Shown here in pieces: positions 39,582-48,878 of a stretch of DNA of 50,528 nucleotides (position 1 is its first letter; the number at the start of each line of letters is the position of its first letter). Source of the stretch: Elusimicrobia bacterium LH_S2. Lineage in GTDB: Bacteria; CG03; SLGR01; JAGXOG01. Under the pieces are notes generated by a model. The model saw only the letters and a list, made by a program, of their open reading frames with translations, searched no databases and was not told where the DNA came from. The translations under genes were made by a program, and so were the position numbers. The stretch spans positions 1-50,528 of the forward strand of contig JAGXOG010000003.1 in the NCBI GenBank assembly GCA_023660015.1, written 5' to 3'.

Positions 39582-40583
39582 TCATTTTAATTGCCCCAGC
39601 TTTAAAAACATATTTGAAATCGCTAGTTCTCTGTTAGCATTTTTATTTAAGCTGGCGATGGTTTCTTCTATAATTTTCATCCTATAGAAACGCTTCTCAG
39701 TCGGGGTTTTGCGAAACTCATAACCCTCTATCTGAAGCATAATATTTAACTTGCTCAAACTTTCGGGCTTATCCCCCATCCATTTTTTTATATCCTTAAA
39801 AAATTTTTCGGACTTCATACTGCCTATCTTTATATTACCTACCTGAGAATATTTAACTAATTTACCCGGCGAACCGGCGGAAATTTTTATTTCTTTGGCC
39901 GGATCTTTTATATTATCCTTTAAATCGGGCCTTAAACTTAAAAAATCATTCATCTCAGAGTCCGTCAGGGGACTAAACCTATATTCCTGGCACCTGGAAA
40001 TTATAGTTGCCGGTAGTAAATCACCCGACGATGTAACAAGAAAAAAATAAGTATTTTCCGGCGGTTCCTCAAGTATTTTTAAAAGGCAGTTTAATGCAGC
40101 TCTACTTGCTGCGGCCGCATCGTCTATTATAAATACTTTCTTTAAGGTTTTATAGGATTTCAGAAATGCTTCCTTTTTAACTTCCCGTATCTGGTCTATA
40201 TTTATCTTAACGGTTTTATTCGAAGAGCTCTCCGACTGTCCGTCAGCGCCTGTTTGTTTTATGGCGTTTATATTCTTTAATTTTACTTTTTCGTCCGCTG
40301 AGTATTTAGCAACCATCTCTTTCTCATTCTTCGGGGATCCCACAAACCTTACCGTAGGATGATTGCCTGTTCTTAGTTTTTTGCAGGACCCGCAAAGGCC
40401 GCAGCCACCGTCTTCTTTTTTGTCTCCGCAATTTAACGCTGCCGCCAAAGAAACTGCTGCCAACCTCTTCCCGATGCCTTCCGGTCCGGTAAATAGAATC
40501 CCGTGAGGAATACGGCCGGTCTTTAACATTTTCTTCAGTCTTTCAATATTATGTCTGTGCCCGGCAATCAAACTAAAATTCAT
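39582..40583 (-). CDS. holB: DNA polymerase III delta' subunit
   Basis: AGHRHNIERLKKMLKTGRIPHGILFTGPEGIGKRLAA, Cys cluster CGDKKEDGGCGLCGSCKK, VFIIDDAAAASRAALNCLLKILEEPPENTYFFLVTSS. Confidence 0.9.
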   Translation of the reverse strand: MNFSLIAGHRHNIERLKKMLKTGRIPHGILFTGPEGIGKRLAAVSLAAALNCGDKKEDGGCGLCGSCKKLRTGNHPTVRFVGSPKNEKEMVAKYSADEKVKLKNINAIKQTGADGQSESSSNKTVKINIDQIREVKKEAFLKSYKTLKKVFIIDDAAAASRAALNCLLKILEEPPENTYFFLVTSSGDLLPATIISRCQEYRFSPLTDSEMNDFLSLRPDLKDNIKDPAKEIKISAGSPGKLVKYSQVGNIKIGSMKSEKFFKDIKKWMGDKPESLSKLNIMLQIEGYEFRKTPTEKRFYRMKIIEETIASLNKNANRELAISNMFLKLGQLK

Positions 40584-41206
40584 ATAATATCCCGCTTCCT
40601 TAGAATATCTATAATCCCCTCTTTAATTACTTCCTCCGTATTAAGGGCGGATACCACTTCAATATTTCTGTCCTCGGAAGCAATCTCAAGATATCCGTTT
40701 CTTACCTTTTCATGAAAGGTTACATTTTCGGATTCCAACCTGTCTAATTTACCTTCAGAGGATTTAACCCTTTTTAAACCTGTTTTAATGTCAATATCAA
40801 GTATTACTGTTAAATTCGGCTTAATTCCCCCCGTAGCTATATAATTAAGCTGCCCTATGAGCTCCTTTGAAAGGCCCCGGCCGTAACCCTGGTAAGCTAT
40901 ACTTGCATGGGTAAACCTCTCACATATAACAAATTTGGAATTTTTAAGCGCCGGCATAATTTTTTCCCGGGTATGCTGCGCCCTTCCGGCTGCATAAAGC
41001 AAAAGCTCGGCTGTAGGATAAATCCGGCTCTTAGTATCGAGTAAAATTTCTCTTAACTGTTCGGCTATGCTTACTCCCCCCGGCTCCCTGGTGCAGACCA
41101 CTTCGCGGCCGCAATTGCGGATATAGTCGGCAACAAGGAGGGCCTGGGTGGATTTACCCGAGCCTTCCGGTCCCTCTAAAGTTATAAATTTTCCCTTACT
41201 CATCAT
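40580..41206 (-). CDS. tmk: Thymidylate kinase
   Basis: KFITLEGPEGSGKSTQALLVADYI, VVCTREPGGVSIAEQLREILLD, ERFTHASIAYQGYGRGL. Confidence 0.95.
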   Translation of the reverse strand: MMSKGKFITLEGPEGSGKSTQALLVADYIRNCGREVVCTREPGGVSIAEQLREILLDTKSRIYPTAELLLYAAGRAQHTREKIMPALKNSKFVICERFTHASIAYQGYGRGLSKELIGQLNYIATGGIKPNLTVILDIDIKTGLKRVKSSEGKLDRLESENVTFHEKVRNGYLEIASEDRNIEVVSALNTEEVIKEGIIDILRKRDII

Positions 41207-41726
41207 TACCGCGCTGGCATCTTAAATTTATTTTTTTACTTAAATTTGCGCTCTCCCCGCCCTGGGAAACTGTCAATGTAGCTCCGATATAAGAGTACTC
41301 TGAATCATCGAACCACACGTAAAATTTATCAACTCCGGCAGTAACCAGAGTAGTTGTGCTGCCTTTTAAGTACCGTCTCAGTACGCTTTCCGAGTCCGGC
41401 TTAAAATATTTTATATATAAATTAGAGTGGCCCCAGTCGGCTGTGGACTTATTTATTTTAAAAAGGACAGATTCGTTGCTTTCCCCTATGGTTATCGGCT
41501 CCGAAGACGACTGCCTTATATATTTGGACATCTCGTCCATCGTCGAGCGTGCGGCCGAATATACATCAACAGAATCCCGCGTGCTCCACCAAACGTCAAA
41601 AGTGCTCTGAAAAAATTTAATTGCGCCGTACATAAGTATCCCGGCAAGAGCAATTACTATACCGAGTTCCACCATAGTTATTCCCCTGTTATTATTTATT
41701 TTTTTCATTAGATTATCCTTTATCAT
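41196..41726 (-). CDS. Type IV prepilin-like protein
   Basis: NNRGITMVELGIVIALAGILMYGAIKFFQSTF (prepilin cleavage/methylation segment). Confidence 0.85.
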   Translation of the reverse strand: MIKDNLMKKINNNRGITMVELGIVIALAGILMYGAIKFFQSTFDVWWSTRDSVDVYSAARSTMDEMSKYIRQSSSEPITIGESNESVLFKINKSTADWGHSNLYIKYFKPDSESVLRRYLKGSTTTLVTAGVDKFYVWFDDSEYSYIGATLTVSQGGESANLSKKINLRCQRGNDE

Positions 41727-42682
41727 ATTTCAAATGACAGCATCAATTGATGATTATTATTTATCGCGGAATTCAATAACATTCCATAGTCAAATTTGAT
41801 ATTATTATATTGCATCCCTACCCCAAAAGTAAAATTTTTAATTTCATAATTAAATTTATACCCCATCCTTAAAAAAAACCGGTTGTCCACCCGGTATTCT
41901 AAACCCAGAGAATTTTTAATGCTGCTTTCATTGTCTTTTAGAGTCTCTGATAAAACATTTACCGCATGTCGGTTATTAAATCTTAAATAGTATGCCATGC
42001 CCGCGCGAAACATTATCGGCTGCGGAGCCAAGTGACTTCTATATTTAATTCCTTGCCCCAGGTTTTTAATTGAAACTCCAATATTTAATCCCTCCGAATA
42101 AACCCGGTTAACCCAACAAATATTGCCTTTTTCAAATAACCCGGTATCAAAAAATATACCTGCATCCGAAGAAATCGCAGAAGCGCTGTATTGTTCCAGC
42201 AGGGTTGAGCTGTAATATTTTCCCGCCAATCCCAGGCTTATTACTTTTGACAATTCTTTGGAAATTATTATCGATGCTATGTAATCACTCTGAGCATTTA
42301 GTGTTTCAGCGTTATTTACTTCCTCCGAGTCGTTTATGGTTATATCTCCCCCGTTAAAACCCAGAAAAGTTATACCAATATCCATAAGGCCGTTCTTTTT
42401 CCCGGCTCCCAAATAATAAATACCGGCATCTGAAAAAGAACTGTCATACAAAGCCGATACGGAAAAATTATTGATTGAAGAAAGGACTGCCGGATTATAA
42501 TTAATTGAGTTAAAATCTTTATGCAAAGCCGTTCCGCCTGCCCCCATAGCGTTTTGTCTTACTCCCGGCAGGTATTTAAGAATTACTCCGCCGGCAGTTC
42601 CTGCGCAAAAGCCGAAAGTTGCCGCACCCGGGAGGAACAAGACCGAAAAAAAGGAAATCTTTAATAACTGCTTTTTAAGCAT
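41723..42682 (-). CDS. PorV/PorQ-like outer-membrane beta-barrel protein
   Basis: Signal peptide; GVILKYLPGVRQNAMGAGGTALHKDFNSINYNPAVLSSI, then beta-barrel-like strands (YRVDNRFFLRMGYKFNYEIKNFTFGVGMQYNNIKFDYGM). Confidence 0.75.
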   Translation of the reverse strand: MLKKQLLKISFFSVLFLPGAATFGFCAGTAGGVILKYLPGVRQNAMGAGGTALHKDFNSINYNPAVLSSINNFSVSALYDSSFSDAGIYYLGAGKKNGLMDIGITFLGFNGGDITINDSEEVNNAETLNAQSDYIASIIISKELSKVISLGLAGKYYSSTLLEQYSASAISSDAGIFFDTGLFEKGNICWVNRVYSEGLNIGVSIKNLGQGIKYRSHLAPQPIMFRAGMAYYLRFNNRHAVNVLSETLKDNESSIKNSLGLEYRVDNRFFLRMGYKFNYEIKNFTFGVGMQYNNIKFDYGMLLNSAINNNHQLMLSFEI

Positions 42683-42685
42683 CCC

Positions 42686-45028
42686 TTACCTTACGACAAC
42701 TACTTTCTCTGTATCTTCTTCACCCGCCGCCTGGATATTAACATAATAGATGCCGCTTGCCACAATATCACTGTTGTCTGTCTTTCCGCACCATTTAACA
42801 GGCTCTTCGTTTCCATTAATGACATACTCATCAAAAACAGTTTTCACGAGCTCACCCATAATATTGAAAATCCTTAACTTTACTCGGCTATCTTTGATTA
42901 TATCATATCCTATTTCAACTGCATCGCTCTTATCTCCTGGTCTTCTCATCAGATTATTATTTATAGTCAGAAGCTTCAGAATCTGAATACCGTCGCTCCA
43001 GTCAGTCCATCCTGTATAGTGCGGAGACTCAGGATTCCATAATCCATCAGGATCTCCCGGGGTTCCATAAATATCTGGTCTGTAAGTAGAGGTGGGGATA
43101 CTCTGAGCATACCCATGACGGGCTTTCACTCTCACGTAATAGGTATGGTATAATTGCCCCTTATCATATCTATATTCAGCGCTGTCATCAGATTCCCAAA
43201 TTCCGTCGTTTGCCAAACTCCGATTAAGTTCTTTATCAATAACGATTTTTTTATCGCCGTCTTCGTCCACCTCTTTGATCTGGATATAGCATCCAAAAAT
43301 TCCGGTCTCAGGGTCAGAAGCAGTTCCTTTTGCCCAATTAAAAATCAATTTATTATTATATGTAGCCAAACCATCGTCTGTAGGAATAGAAGGTTTACCG
43401 GTTGGGCCTGTATCGTCTTCAAAAGACTGTTGTTCCGACCAGCCTTCTCCGTAAAAATCTGTCCAGGAATATCCTAATGATGAATCTATTGTCTGCACGG
43501 CCCAGTAATAGTTGGAACCTGTTACATTAAGCACTCTTACATTTTTATATCCACTTACATCTACATCGCTGCCTATATCGGAATCACTTATTGTCCCTGA
43601 AGTAGCCTTTGTTAAATAATTACCCAAAAGAGGGGAACCGTATCTTGCAGGAACAATATCAGAAGTCCCCGAAGAACTCCCCACCCGGAAGTTATAAATA
43701 AATCCATCAGTGGGTGTCTCTTCGTTACTATCAACCGGAGGATCATTCCACATGATATAGAATTTATTGTTATAATATCTGGAGTTAAAATAGTCTTTGC
43801 CTTGAGGCACTTTGGGAGGAATATTATTGGGATTGCCATCGTCAGCGGTATCATTTTTCATTAGACGGGATATAGGATCGCCAGAGCTGTTTTCGCCTGT
43901 CATGAAAAGGTCAATATCATCATCACCATCATAATCGCCCCACCGGATAGACCCTAACTCTATACCGGAACCTAAATCATAATAATCAGAAAAATAAGGA
44001 GCGCTGGAAATAAGAGTTCTGGGACTATTTCCATCATTTCCCAAAACCGCAAGATCCATATCACCATCATTATCAGCATCCCCCCACGCTATCTCACTGT
44101 TAGTTAGTTGAGGAAGGGAAAAAGTCGAAGATGTAAAAGTATAGTTGCCTGTTCCGTTATTGGTATATATTTCAGTATATTGTCCGCCACTAAAAGGAGT
44201 CTCTCCAGAGATTGTTATATCAATCCAGCCGTCGTTATTATAGTCGCAGGCTCCAAGCGAACCCAGACCTAATCCTCTGATAGTGGAAGTATCTTTGGTA
44301 AACTCTCCCCGGTTATTTTTAAATATCACAGTTACTGCTTTATCGTTTGTATTTTTACCCATCTGTACTAAATCTAACCAGCCATTATTATTTAAATCTG
44401 CCCAGACAAAATCTCCGCTAGCAACATTTTCTAAAGTAATCCCGGAATTTTTTAGTATTCCTTGAACATTCTTAAATAATAATCCTAATTTTTCTCCTTC
44501 TCCCATCCCTAATACTGCTAAATCCAGCCAGCCATCATTGTTGTAATCGCCCCAGGCTAAGGCAGAATCTTTTACTCCATCGAGAGTCTGAGATATCTCA
44601 AAATTTCCGTGATCATTCCTGTATATTATAGTCCACCTTTTCGTATCCTTACCTGAGTCCTCGCCACTAATAGCTAAATCCAGCCAACCATCGTTGTTGT
44701 AATCACCCCAGGCTAAATCTCCAAAAGCTAATTCCTTGAATTCTTTATTTGTTTTCTGAAGTATATCCGAATCATCATTTTTGTATAAATTTTCGTATAA
44801 TATGGTATGCAAATTATCCAAAGAATCTTTTCCGCATACAGCTAAATCCCAGTCGCCATCATTGTCGTAATCCCCCCAGCTTGATGCAGAGTTTTTAAGG
44901 TTCTTTATGCTGAATGAAACTTCCTCGGAAAAATCAGCATTGATTTCATTAGGCAAGAAAATCAAAAAAAAAAAAACAAAAATGTTAAGTATAAAAATTT
45001 TCAGGGAAAAGTTCATTTTAGTAATCAC
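42686..45028 (-). CDS. Secreted FG-GAP/VCBS-repeat protein with a C-terminal FlgD-Ig-like/sorting-type domain
   Basis: Repeated WGDYNNDGWLDLAISG-type units; C-terminus SRVKLRIFNIMGELVKTVFDEYVINGNEEPVKWCGKTDNSDIVASGIYYVNIQAAGEEDTEKVVVVR. Confidence 0.8.
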   Translation of the reverse strand: MITKMNFSLKIFILNIFVFFFLIFLPNEINADFSEEVSFSIKNLKNSASSWGDYDNDGDWDLAVCGKDSLDNLHTILYENLYKNDDSDILQKTNKEFKELAFGDLAWGDYNNDGWLDLAISGEDSGKDTKRWTIIYRNDHGNFEISQTLDGVKDSALAWGDYNNDGWLDLAVLGMGEGEKLGLLFKNVQGILKNSGITLENVASGDFVWADLNNNGWLDLVQMGKNTNDKAVTVIFKNNRGEFTKDTSTIRGLGLGSLGACDYNNDGWIDITISGETPFSGGQYTEIYTNNGTGNYTFTSSTFSLPQLTNSEIAWGDADNDGDMDLAVLGNDGNSPRTLISSAPYFSDYYDLGSGIELGSIRWGDYDGDDDIDLFMTGENSSGDPISRLMKNDTADDGNPNNIPPKVPQGKDYFNSRYYNNKFYIMWNDPPVDSNEETPTDGFIYNFRVGSSSGTSDIVPARYGSPLLGNYLTKATSGTISDSDIGSDVDVSGYKNVRVLNVTGSNYYWAVQTIDSSLGYSWTDFYGEGWSEQQSFEDDTGPTGKPSIPTDDGLATYNNKLIFNWAKGTASDPETGIFGCYIQIKEVDEDGDKKIVIDKELNRSLANDGIWESDDSAEYRYDKGQLYHTYYVRVKARHGYAQSIPTSTYRPDIYGTPGDPDGLWNPESPHYTGWTDWSDGIQILKLLTINNNLMRRPGDKSDAVEIGYDIIKDSRVKLRIFNIMGELVKTVFDEYVINGNEEPVKWCGKTDNSDIVASGIYYVNIQAAGEEDTEKVVVVR

Positions 45029-45064
45029 AAACTATTTCGTGTCTTTTATCTTTTATTAAAAGTT

Positions 45065-46387
45065 CTACTTTTCCTCCCATGATATCACATTTATATCTTC
45101 ATTTTCGTCACTTTCGTTCAGCGGAACATCAAAGACATCATCGGAATAGTTAAACTCTATATTGGAATCTGCCTTTAATTCCTCTCCTGCTGCAACAATC
45201 CCTAAAATATCTACATTAGAATTTACTTTAATATCTCTGGCAGCTTGAATAATACCATTTAATTCCACATTGGATTCTATATCTATATCCTCAGCTATCC
45301 AGTCACCTCCGGCAACAATAAAATTTGCTTTTGCATATCCATCTCCTTCACCATTAATATTTGACGTTATAATGATACCATTATCCCAGTTACTGCTATC
45401 CCCGGCTGCACCGTCTACCACAAAAGTTCCCGAACCTGCAAGAACTATATTGCTGTCAAATTCAACTCCGTTATCATAGTAATATACATTTCCATTTAGG
45501 TTTAAGGTTTCATCTGAACTAAATTCAATCCTTCCGTTCCCAACATCAGTTCCTTTCCCTCCAAAAGTATAGTCTGTTTCATCGGCATTTTCTATTAAGT
45601 TATCTGTATCTACGAATTGGACTTCATCAGAATCTAATTCTTCAGTTTTGTCTGAATCATCATTTTCCACTATTGTGGGTTTAGGAGAGGATTTAAAATT
45701 GTCACCATTGGGATCACTGTCTTCGTTGCCATCTATCACTCCTTGAGCTCTGATTTCCCTCGTTCCGGTTGCTTCATTATCTTCATCAAAATAAAAATTA
45801 GAATCAATTTCTATGGCCGAATCCAGATCATCAGTGAGTAATGTGCTGTCAGATGCAGTATAGATAGCTACATCCCCATTGTTGTCAGGATAAAAATGTA
45901 CATTAGATTGAATTATTATGAGGTCATTAGAAAAAACTACTCCGTAGACATCTACATTAGAAGAAAAAGAACCGGTCTCTCCACTGATTGCTGAATAATC
46001 AGGGTATCCAGCACTCGCATTAACTTTAACACGGATAGAACGTTCTTCTTTAATATCTGATTGTGAAGGAACATACCCGGTAGAATCTATTTGGTATTTC
46101 TTATCGCCCAGAGAAGTGATATCAACTACTGCCTCCCCCTCCTTATCTCCGGTTCCGATGCCTACATAAACAGTAAAATCCGAATACTTACTCTTTTTTA
46201 TATTACAAATCGCCTTTTCAATTCCCGCATCGGCAACATAGAGCGCTGAAGTTCCCAGCCGGCTTTTCACCTCTTTGCTGGTTTCGCCGGTAGTAAGCAC
46301 GACCATGGATACACCGAGAACACCAAGAACTACCATCATAAGTATTGCCGCCACGAGCGCCATACCTTTATTGTTTTTAATCTGCAT
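45065..46387 (-). CDS. PilX-N-like pilus assembly protein with a repetitive (S/D)SN(V/I) region
   Basis: KGMALVAAILMMVVLGVLGVSMVVLTTGETSKEVKSRLGTSALYVADAGIEKA, then recurring SNVDVYG, SNVHFYP, DSNFYF, DSNIVLAG, TSNINGEG, ESNVELNG, NSNVDILG, DSNIEFNY. Confidence 0.8.
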   Translation of the reverse strand: MQIKNNKGMALVAAILMMVVLGVLGVSMVVLTTGETSKEVKSRLGTSALYVADAGIEKAICNIKKSKYSDFTVYVGIGTGDKEGEAVVDITSLGDKKYQIDSTGYVPSQSDIKEERSIRVKVNASAGYPDYSAISGETGSFSSNVDVYGVVFSNDLIIIQSNVHFYPDNNGDVAIYTASDSTLLTDDLDSAIEIDSNFYFDEDNEATGTREIRAQGVIDGNEDSDPNGDNFKSSPKPTIVENDDSDKTEELDSDEVQFVDTDNLIENADETDYTFGGKGTDVGNGRIEFSSDETLNLNGNVYYYDNGVEFDSNIVLAGSGTFVVDGAAGDSSNWDNGIIITSNINGEGDGYAKANFIVAGGDWIAEDIDIESNVELNGIIQAARDIKVNSNVDILGIVAAGEELKADSNIEFNYSDDVFDVPLNESDENEDINVISWEEK

Positions 46388-46427
46388 TTAGGTTACCTCC
46401 CCTAAACTAAAAAATTTATTCGTTTTC

Positions 46428-46880
46428 TTAGTCACTATCGGAGTAGTCTGCAACATATGAAACTATCCTCAATTCCTGCGGGTTACTTAATTCCGTCCAG
46501 CTGACTTTAATTCCTATTTCTTTGAGCCCTTCTTCCAACTCTGATATATTTACAACTCTGGTAAATTTTTTACTGGTTCCCAATACTTTTGTGGTAGATG
46601 TAAAAGCGGAGTCAGTTATATCATCATAGTAGTAGCTCTTTATATTTTCCATCTCATCCGAAGCCCAGTTTGCGGCCATCGTCTGCATTTTGGACTGATT
46701 TAAGGCAATATTATTTTTTATAAACATCTTGGCAAATCCCATAACGACATAAGTTATAATCGCCGCAGCGAGAATTATCTCCAGATACGTAATTCCACTG
46801 CTGTTTTTTTTATTTTTGTTAATATTTTTCATATCAGATACTTGCGATAAAGTAATAATACATTTATTACTTATTATCAA
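46428..46880 (-). CDS. PilV-like prepilin
   Basis: SSGITYLEIILAAAIITYVVMGFAKMFIKN N-terminal methylation segment; small globular remainder. Confidence 0.75.
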   Translation of the reverse strand: MIISNKCIITLSQVSDMKNINKNKKNSSGITYLEIILAAAIITYVVMGFAKMFIKNNIALNQSKMQTMAANWASDEMENIKSYYYDDITDSAFTSTTKVLGTSKKFTRVVNISELEEGLKEIGIKVSWTELSNPQELRIVSYVADYSDSD

Positions 46881-46901
46881 CTTTTACTTTATCATTACGC
46901 C

Positions 46902-47304
46902 TTATTCACCGGAAAGCGTCAGTAAACCAGCGGCAGCAATATTTTTGTCTATTTCAACTTTGCCCTCTACTTTAAAAATTCCGTCCTTCTCCTCTTTTAA
47001 TGTAACATCTATCTTTAATATGTCATCGGGTTCGATAGTCTGGCGAAACTTTACTTTATCTACGCCGCTTAACTTAATGTCTCCCCTACCTATTACCGCC
47101 ATAGCGGTCTGGGCCATAGATTCCATTATCAAAACCCCGGGCATAATCGGACGTCCGGGAAAATGTCCCTCGAAGAAATACTCGTCGCCGATAAGTTTTT
47201 TTATACCTCTCCCTTCTTTGCCTTTGCGGGTAACCTTAACTTCGTCTATAAGCAAAAAAAGGACTTCTAAAAGGCAGTATCTTTTTAATCTCTGTTTTTT
47301 TCAT
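46902..47304 (-). pseudogene. fabZ: 3-hydroxyacyl-ACP dehydratase FabZ, apparent +1 frameshift near the N-terminus
   Basis: ATG at 47304 gives MKKTEIKKILPFRSPFF then leaves frame at the T7 run (47254-47260 on +). The downstream frame continues LLIDEVKV...DEYFFEGHFPGRPIMPGVLIMESMAQ. With six T the product reads MKKTEIKKILPFRSPFLLIDEVKV. Confidence 0.8.
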
Positions 47305-47377
47305 TATCAAACCTCTCTGAATCATACCTAACTATCGCTCTGGATTGTCTGTTATAGATGCTCATCTAATTAAATGT

Positions 47378-48364
47378 TTATTTATCTTCGAAACAGTCAG
47401 AGTATATTATCCCTTCCCGGACTTCTTTACCGTATAAAATAACATCCCGCCCCTTTAACCCGCTTAATTCTTTTTCCAAACTTTCCCTATTTCCGAAAGG
47501 GGTAATTAACAAGACCTTCTGTCCGGAAATTTTTATATAATAATTATCGTCCTCAAAAATCAATTTCCCCCTGAACATATCGCCGAATCTATACGTGTCC
47601 ATTTTAATCAGGGCCCATAAAATATAATTTTTCACCGAGCCGCTACTGCGACCAACATCATCCTGCAACGCCATTATTAGGTCTTCATCATCCTGTTTAG
47701 ATATCAATAAAAGAATATTACGCTTAGTAAAATCATTACCTTTCTTATATATGGCAATAAGTTTCTCCGCGCTGATATGCCCCAGCTCGCTTATTGCTTC
47801 GGAGACGGTTTTTGCCACTTCTATTTCAGTTTCGGATTTTAATATATTAAGTAGATATTCAGTTACCTGGGTTCTGCTATCGGTTTCTTTGCTTATACGA
47901 GTTAAATGTTTGGCTGCGCTATTTCTCACTTTAGTTATATCTGAATTCTTTAAAATATCTTTAAGCGCAACTATCGCCTCGGCGTTTTTTATATCAGCTA
48001 AACTGCCCAATATCTCGGAAGAGGCAATATATTTAAAAGTATCCGACGATAAAATTAACTCGGTTAATCTATTAACTGAATCTTTGAGTTTGCCGATTTT
48101 AACTTTTCCTTTCGCAATATAATATTTTGAAAGATATTTCCATTTTAACGGCGTGTTGCTTTCTTTAACTTTTTCAAAGAGATTGAGGGATTTTTTATAG
48201 TCCTGTCTGTTATAAAGTTCCTCCGCCTGCCGATAGTCCCCGGGAGCATTTTTATCAAAAATCTTGTTTTTTTCAGCTGCCAGGTTGAATGATACGGATA
48301 AAACTAATATAGCCGAGGCAACACTTATTTTAGCCCTATATTTAAGGATATATTTTAATCTCAT
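47378..48364 (-). CDS. HEAT-repeat/TPR-containing periplasmic protein
   Basis: Signal-like N-terminus; repeated helical units IVALKDILKNSDITKVRNSAAKHLTRI, LLNILKSETEIEVAKTVSEAISELGHI. Confidence 0.7.
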   Translation of the reverse strand: MRLKYILKYRAKISVASAILVLSVSFNLAAEKNKIFDKNAPGDYRQAEELYNRQDYKKSLNLFEKVKESNTPLKWKYLSKYYIAKGKVKIGKLKDSVNRLTELILSSDTFKYIASSEILGSLADIKNAEAIVALKDILKNSDITKVRNSAAKHLTRISKETDSRTQVTEYLLNILKSETEIEVAKTVSEAISELGHISAEKLIAIYKKGNDFTKRNILLLISKQDDEDLIMALQDDVGRSSGSVKNYILWALIKMDTYRFGDMFRGKLIFEDDNYYIKISGQKVLLITPFGNRESLEKELSGLKGRDVILYGKEVREGIIYSDCFEDK

Positions 48365-48474
48365 TTAATTTCAACAGCAATATTGCAGATAGTATCCATT
48401 ACTTTTGTATATTATTTAAACCTCGCAAAAAAATGACTATATAAAGTGATTATATATAAAAATATTTTTATAAG

Positions 48475-48516
48475 CAAAAAAAACAGCCCCTTTTACAAAG
48501 CTGCAAAAGGGGCTGG
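48475..48516 (-). terminator. Rho-independent terminator downstream of the 77-aa gene
   Basis: 11-bp perfect stem CAGCCCCTTTT (48484-48494)/AAAAGGGGCTG (48505-48515) followed on the - strand by a T7 tract. Confidence 0.9.
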
Positions 48517-48535
48517 AAAATTTAAATTACTTTCT

Positions 48536-48769
48536 TTATTTTTTCTTGCGGCCTCTGGCCATCTTAGCTCTTCCCACATCACCATCTTTATCTACATAAT
48601 AAAGATAGCCTGATTCTTTTTTAACACCGGTCTTTGAGACTTTCTTAGGTTTGCCTTTACCCTTACCGCCGCGAGCCATTTTAACTTCTGCAATATCTCC
48701 CTCTTTATCTACGTAATAAAGATAACCACTTTTTTTACTAACCCCAGCTTCTTTTACTTTTTTCCCCAT
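48536..48769 (-). CDS. Small basic protein made of two tandem copies of one module
   Basis: VSKKSGYLYYVDKEGDIAEVKMARGGKGK and VKKESGYLYYVDKDGDVGRAKMARGRKKK; own terminator downstream. Confidence 0.7.
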   Translation of the reverse strand: MGKKVKEAGVSKKSGYLYYVDKEGDIAEVKMARGGKGKGKPKKVSKTGVKKESGYLYYVDKDGDVGRAKMARGRKKK

Positions 48770-48878
48770 TAGAACCTCCTGTGATTCATTTCAAATACAA
48801 AATTAAAATATTATTTTTATGTATCTTAATTTTCTTTTAACAAATTTTTTATTTCTTGTCAACAAATTATTCTCCGGG

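Noticed and set aside
46816-47331. 171-aa + strand ORF
   Set aside because: Antisense to fabZ and the PilV-like gene; low-complexity Ser/Pro composition typical of shadow ORFs.
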